Origin: Larsenimonas rhizosphaerae
GTDB lineage: Bacteria; Pseudomonadota; Gammaproteobacteria; Pseudomonadales; Halomonadaceae
Reading direction: 5' to 3'
DNA: 64,000 bases
Assembly (NCBI RefSeq): GCF_023700005.1
Contig: NZ_JAMLJK010000001.1
Location: forward strand, 1,843,096 to 1,907,095
Below are positions 54,461 through 63,842 of the stretch, one piece after another. Position 1 is the first letter of the stretch, and each line of letters opens with the position of its first letter. The notes under the pieces were generated by a model. It was not told the origin of the DNA. It worked only from the letters and a program-made list of their open reading frames with translations, and ran no database searches. Both the position numbers and the translations under genes were made by a program.

Positions 54461-55414
54461 CTAGTCCAGGTTATAACCGAGACTTTTCAGGGCCCGTTGG
54501 TCATCAGACCAGCCCCGTTTCACCTTGACCCACAGCTTGAGCATGACCTTGCTGTCGAACATCTTCTCCATGTCCAGACGGGCTTCCCGGCCAATCTGCT
54601 TGATCCGATCCCCCTTCTCGCCGATCAGAATCTTCTTCTGACCATCGCGCTCAACCAGCATCAGGGCGCTGATATGGATGATGTTCGGTTCGGTACGAAA
54701 TTCTTCGATCTCTACCGTCATCTGGTAGGGAAGCTCATCCCCCAGCTGACGCATGACCTTTTCACGCACCAGCTCCGAGGCAATGAAGCGCGAGCTGCGG
54801 TTGGTAATCTGATCTTCCGGAAAGAAGTGCTCGCTTTCAGGCAAGAAGCGCTCGACTTCATCTTCAAGCTGATCCACCTGAGTACCATGGCGCGCTGAAA
54901 TCGGCAGGATAGCGGCGAAATCGCGCCTGGTACCCAGCTCTTCAAGCCAGGGCAGCAGGGTCGACTTGTCTTCGATCCAGTCCACCTTGTTGACCACCAG
55001 AATCACCGGGGCGGTCACGCCGGACAGTCGCTTTAGAACCACATCATCCTCGGCCGTCCACTTGGCCCGGTCCACGATGAAGATAACGGCACTGACATCC
55101 CTGAGCGCTTGTGTAGCGGCCTGGTTCATGAACTGGTTGATCGCGCGATTGCGATCCTTGTGCATGATATGCATGCCCGGCGTATCAATATAGACCGTTT
55201 GACGATGATCCTCGGTCTTGACCCCCAGCACCTGGTGCCGAGTTGTCTGGGGACGCCGCGATGTAATCGACAGCTTCTGTCCCAGAATGCGGTTCATCAG
55301 GGTCGACTTGCCCACATTCGGACGACCGACAATGGCCACAAAGCCACAGCGCAGGGCCTCTTCCTGGGAAGTCGGGGGAGTCTGATCATTCGTCGGAGGA
55401 GTCTGATCACTCAT
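54461..55414 (-). CDS. era: GTPase Era
   Basis: Era binds 16S rRNA and acts in 30S subunit assembly. G1 is [10 protein letters not shown]3 is DTPGM, G4 is NKVD. The C-terminal KH domain contains [16 protein letters not shown]. The 317 residues include an N-terminal extension built from two near-identical units (DQTPPT twice) not found in E. coli Era. The gene overlaps rnc by 8 bases, with AAAGGA upstream. Confidence 0.96.
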   Translation of the reverse strand: MSDQTPPTNDQTPPTSQEEALRCGFVAIVGRPNVGKSTLMNRILGQKLSITSRRPQTTRHQVLGVKTEDHRQTVYIDTPGMHIMHKDRNRAINQFMNQAATQALRDVSAVIFIVDRAKWTAEDDVVLKRLSGVTAPVILVVNKVDWIEDKSTLLPWLEELGTRRDFAAILPISARHGTQVDQLEDEVERFLPESEHFFPEDQITNRSSRFIASELVREKVMRQLGDELPYQMTVEIEEFRTEPNIIHISALMLVERDGQKKILIGEKGDRIKQIGREARLDMEKMFDSKVMLKLWVKVKRGWSDDQRALKSLGYNLD

Positions 55415-56105
55415 GGCGTGTTCCTTTGGTCATGGATTCGAGCTTCTTGAGCGCCTGATCAGCCGCCTGCTGCTCTGCAAAACGCCGGCTTGCCCCCTGC
55501 CCCTCGGTAGGTTTGGACAATACTTCGATATGACAGGCCACCAGAAAGGTCTGGGCGTGTGCTTCTCCCTCGACCGATAACACATCGTAGCGCGGGAGAG
55601 CATGTTGTCTGGACTGCAGATATTCCTGCAGACGGGTTTTCGGGTCCTTCTGGGTGTCCTTGAGATCCAGCGCGGACAGCCGACTGTCGTACCAGTCCAG
55701 CACTCGGTCCTTGATGGCCTCCATGCCACCATCAAGGTAGATCGCACCAATGACGGCTTCCATCGCGTCGGCCAGAATGGAGTCGCGACGATGACCGCCA
55801 CTTTTCATCTCTCCCGTCCCCAGACGAAGAAATTCACCCAGCTTGAATTCGCGCGCCAGCTCGGCCAGCGTTTGCCCCTTGACCATACGGGCCCTCAAGC
55901 GCGAAAGCTGCCCTTCACGAGCCTCGGGAAACCGGCGGTACAGGGCTTCTCCCACCACGAAATTGACAATCGAGTCGCCGAGAAACTCCAGACGCTCATT
56001 GTTCTCACCACCAAAGCTTCGGTGCGTTATTGCCAGTTCAAGCCGCGCTATATCGGTAAATGTATAGCCGACGCGCTGGCTGAGCACATTCAAGGGACTG
56101 CTCAC
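55407..56105 (-). CDS. rnc: ribonuclease III
   Basis: RNase III cuts double-stranded RNA in rRNA processing and regulation. The catalytic motif [20 protein letters not shown] is intact, as is [15 protein letters not shown]; the double-stranded RNA-binding domain is at the end. The GTG at 56105 has AGGAA upstream. It forms the usual lepA-lepB-rnc-era-recO-pdxJ row. Confidence 0.96.
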   Translation of the reverse strand: MSSPLNVLSQRVGYTFTDIARLELAITHRSFGGENNERLEFLGDSIVNFVVGEALYRRFPEAREGQLSRLRARMVKGQTLAELAREFKLGEFLRLGTGEMKSGGHRRDSILADAMEAVIGAIYLDGGMEAIKDRVLDWYDSRLSALDLKDTQKDPKTRLQEYLQSRQHALPRYDVLSVEGEAHAQTFLVACHIEVLSKPTEGQGASRRFAEQQAADQALKKLESMTKGTRHE

Positions 56106-56174
56106 GTTATTCCTGTTTTATCCAGTATCATGTGTAAGGGCAGAGGCTGCCACGCAGCCTCTGCCGGACGCGTG

Positions 56175-56930
56175 TCAGTCGATCAGACGCACGCTTGAAA
56201 AGCTCGGCAATCCGTCGTGCCAATGCATCCAGACGGCAAAGGCCTTGCCGACGATGTTCTCTTCAGGCACAAATCCCCAGTACCGGCTGTCATTGGAGTG
56301 ATCTCGGTTATCCCCCATGACGAAGTAATGTCCTTCGGGCACGGTAATCGTGCGAGTCTGAGGGCCGGCATCATTCGGGTTGTTGTAGATTTGATGGCTG
56401 ACATCGCCCAGATGTTCTTCAAACAACTGTTCCCCGGCGTTGTCAGGGGCGTCCGCTTCCAGCAGTTCCTTGGGCACCGGCTTGTCATTGATGTAGAGCT
56501 GCTTGTCTGCGTAACGCAGGGTATCGCCAGGCAGACCGATGACCCGCTTGATAAAGTCAACATCGGGATCTCCCGGGAACCGGAACACCATCACATCGCC
56601 TCGCTTCGGCTCGCCAACACTCAGAAAGCGTGTGTTCAGTACTGGCAGTCGCAGGCCATAGGCAAACTTGTTGACCGCGATATAGTCCCCCACCTTGAGG
56701 GTCGGGCGCATCGAGCCTGACGGAATCTGGAAGGGCTCGATAATAAAGGAGCGAATGACCAGAACCGCCAGTAACACCGGGAAAAAGGACCGGGAATAAT
56801 CAACATACCAGGGTTCCTTTTCAGTCCCGCCCGCCGTACGGCGAGAGCGCTTCAGCACCAGAATGTCCAGCAGCCAGACAAGGCCCGTGACCGCCACGGC
56901 GACAACCAGCAACAGGGAAAAATCCATCAT
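56175..56930 (-). CDS. lepB: signal peptidase I
   Basis: LepB removes signal peptides from exported proteins. The 251 residues have two membrane segments at the N-terminus. The catalytic Ser is S73 (IPSGSMRPTL) and the general-base Lys is K128 (DFIKRVIGLPGD). The conserved GDNRDHSNDSRYWG is present. It is shorter than E. coli LepB (324), as in many related bacteria. Confidence 0.95.
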   Translation of the reverse strand: MMDFSLLLVVAVAVTGLVWLLDILVLKRSRRTAGGTEKEPWYVDYSRSFFPVLLAVLVIRSFIIEPFQIPSGSMRPTLKVGDYIAVNKFAYGLRLPVLNTRFLSVGEPKRGDVMVFRFPGDPDVDFIKRVIGLPGDTLRYADKQLYINDKPVPKELLEADAPDNAGEQLFEEHLGDVSHQIYNNPNDAGPQTRTITVPEGHYFVMGDNRDHSNDSRYWGFVPEENIVGKAFAVWMHWHDGLPSFSSVRLID

Positions 56931-56945
56931 GCGTTCCTTACGGGA

Positions 56946-58763
56946 TCAATCATTGACTTTAAGCACGGCAAGGAAGGCTTCCTGGGGAATTTCCACCTGA
57001 CCGACCTGCTTCATGCGTTTTTTCCCCTGCTTCTGCTTTTCCAGCAGTTTCTTTTTACGGCTGACATCGCCGCCATAACATTTTGCGGTGACGTTCTTGC
57101 GCAGGGCCTTGACCGTTGAACGGGCCACGACGTGCCCGCCGATGGCGGCCTGCACTGCCACATCAAACATCTGGCGTGGAATCAGCTCCTTCATCTTTTC
57201 AACCAGAATGCGGCCACGCGAGTGGGCATGATCACGGTGAATGATTAAAGCCAGGGCGTCTACACGATCACCATTGATCAGGATGTCCAGCCGTACCAGC
57301 TTGGCCGCTTCGAAACGCTCAAAGCTGTAGTCAAGCGAAGCATAGCCTCTGGAGATGGATTTCAGCCGGTCAAAGAAGTCCATGACCACTTCCGCCATCG
57401 GCAACTCATACACCAGCTGCATCTGACTGCCCAGCACCTGCATATCCAGCTGATTGCCACGACGATTGACGCACTCGGAAATCACGTTGCCGACAAATTC
57501 CTGCGGCACAAGAATGGTCGCGCGCACAATCGGCTCACGCATCTCGTTTACATTGCCCATGTCCGGTAGTTTGGACGGGTTCGAGATGTAGGTGATGTCA
57601 CCGTTATCCATGGCCAGCTCGTAATTTACGGTCGGCGCCGTGGTCAACAGTTCAATGTTGTATTCGCGCTCAAGCCGCTCCTGGATGATTTCCATGTGCA
57701 GCGTACCGAGAAACCCGACACGAAACCCGAAGCCGAGTGCATCCGAGTTTTCAGGCACGTAATCAAGGGATGCATCATTGAGCGCCAGTTTTTCAAGCGC
57801 GTCACGAAAGTCCTCGTAGTCATCGGAACTGACCGGGAACATGCCGGCATAAACCTGGGGCTTGACCTTCTGAAAGCCCGGCAGACGAGCCACATCCCTG
57901 GTTTTCGTGTGAGTAATGGTATCGCCGACAGGCGCACCATGAATGTCCTTGATACCGGCGATGACGTAGCCTACTTCACCGGCACGCAGGATCCCGGTAT
58001 GCGTCTGCTTGGGCGTAAAGAAACCAATGTCATTGACCTCCCAGTCCCGTCCGGTGGATTTCATGTGCATCCTGTCACCCTTTTTGAGGGTGCCGTCGAA
58101 CAGACGAACCAGCGAGACCACACCCTGGTAGTTATCGAACCAGGAATCGATGATCAGGGCCTGCAGCGGGCCTTCCCTGTCTCCCTTGGGGGGAGGAATA
58201 TCACGCACCAGCCGTTCAAGCAGCAGGTCAATGTTCAGGCCGCTCTTGGCAGAGACCTGAACGGCATCATGAGCATCAAGACCGATGATTTCCTCGATCT
58301 CGTGAGCTACCTTTTCCGGGTCAGCCTGCGGCAGATCCATCTTGTTCAGTACCGGCAGTACTTCCAGGTTCTGCTCGATGGCGGTATAGCAGTTGGCTAC
58401 CGATTGCGCTTCGACACCCTGGGCAGCATCCACCACCAGCAGCGCCCCCTCACAGGCATACAGCGAGCGGGACACCTCGTAGGAAAAATCCACGTGCCCG
58501 GGTGTATCGATGAAGTTCAGCTGATAGATGTGTCCGTCTTTGGCGTGATAATCCAGTGTTACAGACTGTGCCTTGATCGTGATGCCTCGTTCACGCTCAA
58601 GCTCCATCGAATCAAGCACCTGCTCCTTGAGCTCGCGGTCGGTCAACCCGCCACAGACCTGGATGATACGGTCTGCAAGCGTCGACTTGCCGTGATCAAT
58701 ATGTGCAATGATCGAAAAGTTACGGATCTTGCTGAGGTCGCGACGAGTTGCATCTTGCGTCAT
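56946..58763 (-). CDS. lepA: elongation factor 4 (LepA)
   Basis: LepA is a ribosome-binding GTPase with roles in 30S biogenesis and elongation under stress. The G1 loop is [15 protein letters not shown]3 is DTPGHVDFS and G4 is NKMD. The C-terminal LepA-specific domain is complete to the end ([19 protein letters not shown]). The ATG at 58763 gives 605 residues; a GTG 5 codons earlier is possible. Confidence 0.96.
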   Translation of the reverse strand: MTQDATRRDLSKIRNFSIIAHIDHGKSTLADRIIQVCGGLTDRELKEQVLDSMELERERGITIKAQSVTLDYHAKDGHIYQLNFIDTPGHVDFSYEVSRSLYACEGALLVVDAAQGVEAQSVANCYTAIEQNLEVLPVLNKMDLPQADPEKVAHEIEEIIGLDAHDAVQVSAKSGLNIDLLLERLVRDIPPPKGDREGPLQALIIDSWFDNYQGVVSLVRLFDGTLKKGDRMHMKSTGRDWEVNDIGFFTPKQTHTGILRAGEVGYVIAGIKDIHGAPVGDTITHTKTRDVARLPGFQKVKPQVYAGMFPVSSDDYEDFRDALEKLALNDASLDYVPENSDALGFGFRVGFLGTLHMEIIQERLEREYNIELLTTAPTVNYELAMDNGDITYISNPSKLPDMGNVNEMREPIVRATILVPQEFVGNVISECVNRRGNQLDMQVLGSQMQLVYELPMAEVVMDFFDRLKSISRGYASLDYSFERFEAAKLVRLDILINGDRVDALALIIHRDHAHSRGRILVEKMKELIPRQMFDVAVQAAIGGHVVARSTVKALRKNVTAKCYGGDVSRKKKLLEKQKQGKKRMKQVGQVEIPQEAFLAVLKVND

Positions 58764-59129
58764 GGAATACTTATCCACCTGTAAAAGCCATCACGGCACC
58801 CGCTTCTCGGGCCACCGGCGGCTGATGAAAAAACAGCAGGCATTGTACCGACATCGGTACGCGAGTTACAGCGCACCATCAGCACGGCATCAATCAGTAG
58901 TTATCGACATGGGGATTTCCTGCTGTAGCGGCCCTGCCGACCAAAAGCCTGATCGGCATAAAATGTAGACCCGAGACGACACATACGGCACATCACCCGC
59001 CCCGCCGCTCCCCTAACATGCACCTACATCAAGCGTCGACTCTACATGCACCGTGATCCGTGATCACACCCGCAGCCAAGATGACCGGCGCCTCCCAGAC
59101 CCGATATGCAGCGATGCGAGACTTATATC
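58764..59129. other. intergenic region upstream of lepA
   Basis: About 365 bases separate lepA (minus) from a small plus-strand ORF. The stretch must hold the lepA promoter. A repeated TGATC with the palindrome GTGATCAC lies near 59051-59066. No RNA gene or other ORF is supported. Confidence 0.5.
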
Positions 59130-59318
59130 ATGGAAAAGCCGACTTCCCCGAACACCGCCCAAACCACCAGCAATGATCCGTGTGACCCCAACTTCCACGC
59201 CTGGTGGAAATGGATGCAGTCCGGTGACACCGCATACCGCGCCCGGTTTGATGCCATGGTCGACTGGCATATCTCCTTCAAGCGCCAGCAACGTGCCGGC
59301 CATCTTGACGTCGAGTAA
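59130..59318 (+). CDS. small hypothetical protein
   Basis: This 62-residue ORF (MEKPTSPNTAQT start, WWKWMQSGDTAYRARFDAMVDWH in the middle) is tryptophan-rich and ends just before a strong bidirectional terminator. An in-frame ATG at 59106 is an alternative start; neither has a strong ribosome binding site. The position between a promoter-sized gap and a terminator makes a real gene plausible. I do not recognise a family. Confidence 0.4.
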   Translation: MEKPTSPNTAQTTSNDPCDPNFHAWWKWMQSGDTAYRARFDAMVDWHISFKRQQRAGHLDVE

Positions 59319-59330
59319 TGACCCACCTGC

Positions 59331-59366
59331 CCATGAAAAAGCCCGCTTTCGCGGGCTTTTTCATGG
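59331..59366. terminator. bidirectional terminator between the small ORF and mucD
   Basis: A 16-base arm CCATGAAAAAGCCCGC, loop TTTC and its exact complement form a perfect hairpin with T-runs on both strands. Confidence 0.93.
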
Positions 59367-59370
59367 CTGA

Positions 59371-60822
59371 TCATTTTTTGGGTAACGTGATAGCCACAAA
59401 AAGGGGCTGCCCATCACGACTGATGCGAAGTGGCACCGGCTTTTCGGCCGGCAGATGGCCTACCGCTTTCTCAAGCGCCGCCACGTCATCCACGGCCTTG
59501 CCATTGAGGCTGGTAATGACATCACCGGGCTGAATACCCGCCCTGGCGCCCGCACCATCGGGATCAACCGACTCAACGACAACCCCCCGATCCACGGACA
59601 GCTGACCCTTGAGTGCATCCGTCAATGGTGTCACCTGAAGGCCCAGCGAGTTGTGCCGTTGCTCGTCGGCACTGTCTCCGATCGAGGAGGACTCATCCTT
59701 CGGCCAGTCAGCGACAGTAGCCTTGAGCGTCGTGTGTTGTCCGTTGCGAAGCACCTTCATGCTGAGCGTATCACCCGGCGTCAGGTGTCCGACAATACGC
59801 GGCAGCTCATCAGAGGAATCAACGGTTTCACCATTGGCCTCAAGAATGATATCACCTGCTTTCAGACCCGCCTTTCTGGCTGGCCCGGTGGGTGCTACAT
59901 CAGCGACAAGCGCCCCGGTTTCCTGATCAAGGCCGAAGGAACGGGCAAGATCCCTGGACACCGGCTGAATGACAACGCCGAGCCAGCCACGATGTACCTG
60001 ACCGTCCTTCTTGAGCTGATCGGCAATATCCATCGCCACATTGATCGGAATGGCAAAGGACAGGCCCATGAAACCGCCACTACGGGTATAAATCTGCGAA
60101 TTGATGCCAATGACCTGACCGTTCAAATTGAACAGCGGGCCACCGGAGTTACCCGGGTTGATGGCCACATCGGTCTGAATGAACGGTACATAAGTGTCAT
60201 CCGGCAACGTGCGATCAATGGCACTGACAATCCCGGAGGTCACGGAATGGTCAAAGCCGAAGGGTGAACCAATCGCAACCACCCACTGCCCCACTTCCAG
60301 CGAGTCCGAATCCCCCATATCAAGCGTTGGGAGGTCGGTGGCATCGACCTTGATCAGTGCCACATCGGTCTTCTTGTCTTCGCCTATCAGCTTACCGGTC
60401 AGTTCACGGCGATCATTCAGGCGAACCTTGATGGTATCTGCCCCGTCGATGACGTGTGCATTGGTGAGGATATAGCCATCCTTGCTGATGATGAACCCCG
60501 ACCCGAGTGAACTGAGCTCACGTCCCTTTGGACGAGGCCCACCGGGTGACCTGGGCTGCTGCGGCCCCATCGCTCCTGGAGGAAACTGATCGCCGAAGAA
60601 GTGGCGAAAGAGGTCCGGCAACTGCTGCTGTTCAAAGGGGCTGAATGCCGTATTCACTTCACGCGTGGTGGAAATATTGACCACTGCCGGAGCAGCACTT
60701 TTTACCAGCCCGGTAAAATCGGGTAATTGCGCCAGTGGCGCAGCGGCCTGCGCACAATGAGCCGCAATGAGAAAGACCGTAGCCATCAGCCATGTCGACA
60801 TGCGTCGGTAAACAACATCCAT
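59371..60822 (-). CDS. mucD: periplasmic serine protease DegP/MucD
   Basis: MucD (HtrA/DegP family) degrades misfolded envelope proteins. The 483 residues have a signal peptide (about 1-27), the protease triad H123, D153 and S226 (TNAHVID, TDVALIKV, GNSGGPLF) and two PDZ domains (about 275-370 and 390-480). The ATG has AGGAG 6 bases upstream. It follows algU-mucA but is separated from them by a terminator, so it has its own promoter. Confidence 0.95.
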   Translation of the reverse strand: MDVVYRRMSTWLMATVFLIAAHCAQAAAPLAQLPDFTGLVKSAAPAVVNISTTREVNTAFSPFEQQQLPDLFRHFFGDQFPPGAMGPQQPRSPGGPRPKGRELSSLGSGFIISKDGYILTNAHVIDGADTIKVRLNDRRELTGKLIGEDKKTDVALIKVDATDLPTLDMGDSDSLEVGQWVVAIGSPFGFDHSVTSGIVSAIDRTLPDDTYVPFIQTDVAINPGNSGGPLFNLNGQVIGINSQIYTRSGGFMGLSFAIPINVAMDIADQLKKDGQVHRGWLGVVIQPVSRDLARSFGLDQETGALVADVAPTGPARKAGLKAGDIILEANGETVDSSDELPRIVGHLTPGDTLSMKVLRNGQHTTLKATVADWPKDESSSIGDSADEQRHNSLGLQVTPLTDALKGQLSVDRGVVVESVDPDGAGARAGIQPGDVITSLNGKAVDDVAALEKAVGHLPAEKPVPLRISRDGQPLFVAITLPKK

Positions 60823-60961
60823 GAAAAACTCCTGGGGTCTGGTGCATCAGGGAGACAGGGCGAAAAACGCCAGGTGGCATCACATTTCATTGACGGCGAG
60901 ACTTACAATTAGTTCATTGCCGTTACAACATAACTGAAACTTAAACAGCCTGACCAGGGCC

Positions 60962-60994
60962 AAAAAAAACAGGACCTGACCATGTCAGATCCTG
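60962..60994 (-). terminator. rho-independent terminator of algU-mucA
   Basis: On the minus strand CAGGATCTGAC pairs with GTCAGGTCCTG (one mismatch) around ATG, followed by eight T. It lies 28 bases after the mucA stop and upstream of mucD. Confidence 0.9.
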
Positions 60995-61021
60995 CTCATC
61001 GCATTCAGTGGAGACGCAGGA

Positions 61022-61699
61022 CTATTGTCCGGCCACCTGATCATAACCCGCTACGGCATTCGGGTTGTATCCAGCGCCCTGCACGGGTGAGGCAAGGTAT
61101 CTGGCCCAGGGGGCATCATCGTCATTGGCACTGGCATCACCGGACATCAGCCATGTAGACGCACCATTGACGCGAATCGGCCCATTGGTCGCGCCACTTT
61201 CGGAAGGCGTATCGAAAAGCGGCAGGCTGACCAGAGACACATTGGTCCTCATTGAGCCATTGCCTGAAGCACTGACACGCGAGGTATCCAGCGCAAAGTC
61301 GTTACTGCCCGGCAACGATGTTTCAGCGCCACCTTCGGCACCGCCACGAAAGACCTGAACACCGGTAATGACCATCAAACTGACTGCCGCCGCAATCGCG
61401 GCGCTGCCCATGAAGGAGAACGGCGCATGACGCTTGCCCTGACGATTTGCTGCAGGCTGGCTCTCGGATTCTGCCGCCTGGTGTTCCTGCTCGATTCGAG
61501 CACGAATCTGTGCCGAGAAATCCATCGACACATTGATGGGCTGCTCACGCTTCATCACGCTGCGCGCCACATGATATCGCCGCCATGTATCGGCTTCTTC
61601 AGGATGTTGCTCAAGCGTTTTAAGGACACGCGGAAGAGACAGCTCATCTCCCTCGTCATCCATTACCGCTGACAGCGATTCCCGCAGATCCTGGTTCAT
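61022..61699 (-). CDS. mucA: anti-sigma-E factor (MucA/RseA)
   Basis: MucA/RseA holds sigma-E at the inner membrane until envelope stress triggers its cleavage. Residues 1-60 are the cytoplasmic anti-sigma domain (MNQDLRESLSAVMDDEGDELSLPRVL, ADTWRRYHVARSVM). One membrane segment is near residues 95-116 and a periplasmic domain follows. The ATG at 61699 has GAGGATGG upstream; the frame is open 19 codons further but without conservation. It lies 96 bases downstream of algU in the same operon. Confidence 0.9.
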   Translation of the reverse strand: MNQDLRESLSAVMDDEGDELSLPRVLKTLEQHPEEADTWRRYHVARSVMKREQPINVSMDFSAQIRARIEQEHQAAESESQPAANRQGKRHAPFSFMGSAAIAAAVSLMVITGVQVFRGGAEGGAETSLPGSNDFALDTSRVSASGNGSMRTNVSLVSLPLFDTPSESGATNGPIRVNGASTWLMSGDASANDDDAPWARYLASPVQGAGYNPNAVAGYDQVAGQ

Positions 61700-61795
61700 T
61701 GCACCCATCCTCATACTGAACACGATTTTTGCTTCCTGCCTACATGGACCACACAACTGTCAGGAAGTTTAACTTCATCAGAAAAAAACGATGCA

Positions 61796-62401
61796 CTACG
61801 CCGTAGCGTCAGTATCATCGCCCGGTCCGGACATCAGCGGTGCGATGTGATTATCGACCGCTTCGCGGGCCCTGAAGATCCGTGAGCGCACCGTACCTAC
61901 CGGACACTGCATGATACTGGCGATGTCCTCATAGGACAGGCCTTCAAACTCTCGTAGTGTAATGGCTGTTTTCAGATCCTCCGGCAGCTTCTCGATCGCC
62001 TCGAAGACAGCCGCCTCGAGCTGATCACGAGCCAGGGAGGCCTCTGGGGTTTCGGTATCCGATAGCCGGCCACTGACATCCACGACCTCGGCATCGGAAA
62101 TATCCAGATCACTGCCCGGCGGCCGGCGGCCGCGGGACACCAGATAGTTCTTGGCCGTATTGATCGCAATGCGGTATAGCCAGGTATAAAACGCACTTTC
62201 ACTGCGAAACCGCCCCAGGGCACGATAGGCCTTGATAAAGGCCTCCTGAGCCACATCCTGCACTTCCGATTGATCGTTCACGTAACGGCTGATCAGGCCA
62301 ATGATCTTGTGCTGGTATTTCCTGACCAACAGATCGAACGCAGCGTTATCGCCCTTCTGGGCACGCGCGACCAACTGCTGATCGGTAGTCTTTTCCGTCA
62401 T
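61796..62401 (-). CDS. algU: RNA polymerase sigma-E factor (AlgU/RpoE)
   Basis: This extracytoplasmic-function sigma factor directs the envelope-stress regulon. The 201 residues show region 2 (DLLVRKYQHKIIGLISRYV, DVAQEAFIKAYRALGRF, FYTWLYRIAINTAKNYL) and region 4 (TLREFEGLSYEDIASIMQCPVGTVRSRIFRAREAV). The start MTEKTTDQQLVARAQ at 62401 fits the family; an open frame of 36 codons before it is unlikely. No convincing sigma-E promoter is visible upstream. Confidence 0.94.
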   Translation of the reverse strand: MTEKTTDQQLVARAQKGDNAAFDLLVRKYQHKIIGLISRYVNDQSEVQDVAQEAFIKAYRALGRFRSESAFYTWLYRIAINTAKNYLVSRGRRPPGSDLDISDAEVVDVSGRLSDTETPEASLARDQLEAAVFEAIEKLPEDLKTAITLREFEGLSYEDIASIMQCPVGTVRSRIFRAREAVDNHIAPLMSGPGDDTDATA

Positions 62402-62691
62402 GACGCCGACCTTGTATTTCCTGAATCCATTGCGACCGCCATTTCCGGAATCGGCGAAACCAGGGTGCTCTCGTTCCGTACATACTTGTTCATAGCTGGG
62501 GATCACCACTGCACGCGCTGGGTCGAATCAACAAGGTGCTAGTGTTCCTGTTTATGGCACGGCTATCAAGGCAGACACCCTGAATTTCGTACGCATCGTT
62601 CTCCTTTCCCACCGATCATGGCATGGTAAGATGCCTTCATCGCGCGAGGCAGGCGCATTTCTACCACGGATAAAGCAGGTGTCATTGCACA

Positions 62692-63765
62692 ATGTCTGAA
62701 CAGCAGGTCAATAACCTCAACATTCTGTCTCAGGACGTTCTTACTGCCCCGGAAACACTGACGCGCGATATACCGCTCAGTGAAGCCGCCGAGCGGGTCG
62801 TGATCGACGGACGCAATACCATTCAGCGTATTCTGGATGGCACGGATCACCGGCTGATGGTCGTGATCGGCCCCTGTTCCATTCATGACATCGCATCCGC
62901 AAAGGACTATGCGCAGCGCCTCAGAGCCCTGGCCGACAAGGTCGGCGATACCCTGTATCTGGTCATGCGGGTCTACTTCGAGAAGCCGCGCACTACTACC
63001 GGCTGGAAAGGCCTCATCAATGATCCACACATTGATGACTCCTTTGATATCGAACACGGACTCAAACTGGCTCGTCAGCTGCTGGTCGACCTGACAGAGC
63101 TGGGCCTGCCACTGGCCACTGAAGCACTGGACCCGATTTCGCCCCAGTACATGCAGGACTGCATCAGCTGGTCAGCCATCGGCGCTCGCACCACGGAATC
63201 GCAGACCCACCGCGAAATGGCCTCGGGCCTGTCCGGACCGGTCGGTTTCAAAAACGGTACCGACGGCAGTCTGGGCGTGGCCATCAATGCCCTGCAGTCC
63301 GTGGCGAGCCCGCACAACTTCCTCGGCATCAACAAGGCAGGCCAGGTCGCCATTACCCGCACCCGCGGCAACCAGTACGGCCACATCGTCCTGCGCGGCG
63401 GCAATGGCAAGCCCAATTACGATAGTGTCAGCGTGGCACTGGCCGAGCGTGAGCTAGAGAAAAACGGCCTCAAGCCCAACATCATGGTTGACTGCTCGCA
63501 TGCCAACTCCAACAAGGACCCGGACCTTCAGCCACTGGTGCTTGATAATGTCACGCAGCAGATTCAGGAAGGCAATACCTCCATCATTGGCCTGATGGTC
63601 GAATCCCACATCGAATGGGGAAGTCAGAAGATCCCGGCCGACCTCAAGGAGCTCAAGTACGGCGTCTCCATTACGGATGCCTGCATCGACTGGGAGACCA
63701 CCGAACGAACCCTGACCGATATGGCCGACAAGCTTCGGGACACACTGCCCGGGCGCGCCCGTTGA
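62692..63765 (+). CDS. aroG: 3-deoxy-7-phosphoheptulonate synthase (DAHP synthase, type I)
   Basis: The enzyme condenses PEP and erythrose 4-phosphate, the first step of the shikimate pathway. The 357 residues carry the type I blocks VVIGPCSIHD, MRVYFEKPRTTTGWKGLINDP, GARTTESQTHREMASGLS, GPVGFKNGTDG and VDCSHANSNKD. Which amino acid inhibits it (Phe, Tyr or Trp) is not clear from sequence, so the symbol is tentative. It is divergent from algU and ends at a terminator. Confidence 0.88.
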   Translation: MSEQQVNNLNILSQDVLTAPETLTRDIPLSEAAERVVIDGRNTIQRILDGTDHRLMVVIGPCSIHDIASAKDYAQRLRALADKVGDTLYLVMRVYFEKPRTTTGWKGLINDPHIDDSFDIEHGLKLARQLLVDLTELGLPLATEALDPISPQYMQDCISWSAIGARTTESQTHREMASGLSGPVGFKNGTDGSLGVAINALQSVASPHNFLGINKAGQVAITRTRGNQYGHIVLRGGNGKPNYDSVSVALAERELEKNGLKPNIMVDCSHANSNKDPDLQPLVLDNVTQQIQEGNTSIIGLMVESHIEWGSQKIPADLKELKYGVSITDACIDWETTERTLTDMADKLRDTLPGRAR

Positions 63766-63793
63766 ATCACGAACTCGGGTATGTGCCGGGTAT

Positions 63794-63822
63794 AAAAAAA
63801 GCCACCGCAAGGTGGCTTTTTC
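63794..63822. terminator. terminator between aroG and the helicase gene
   Basis: AAAAAGCCACC, loop GCAA, GGTGGCTTTTT with A- and T-runs serves the two convergent genes. Confidence 0.92.
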
Positions 63823-63842
63823 ATGACAGCGGAATGAATCAG

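Noticed and set aside
57696-58784. A 362-codon open frame antisense to lepA
   Set aside because: Opposite the conserved GTPase domain of lepA; no independent support.
62402-62691. Possible sigma-E autoregulatory promoter upstream of algU
   Set aside because: GGAAC elements are present on the minus strand (near 62549 and 62478), but none has a properly spaced -10 box.
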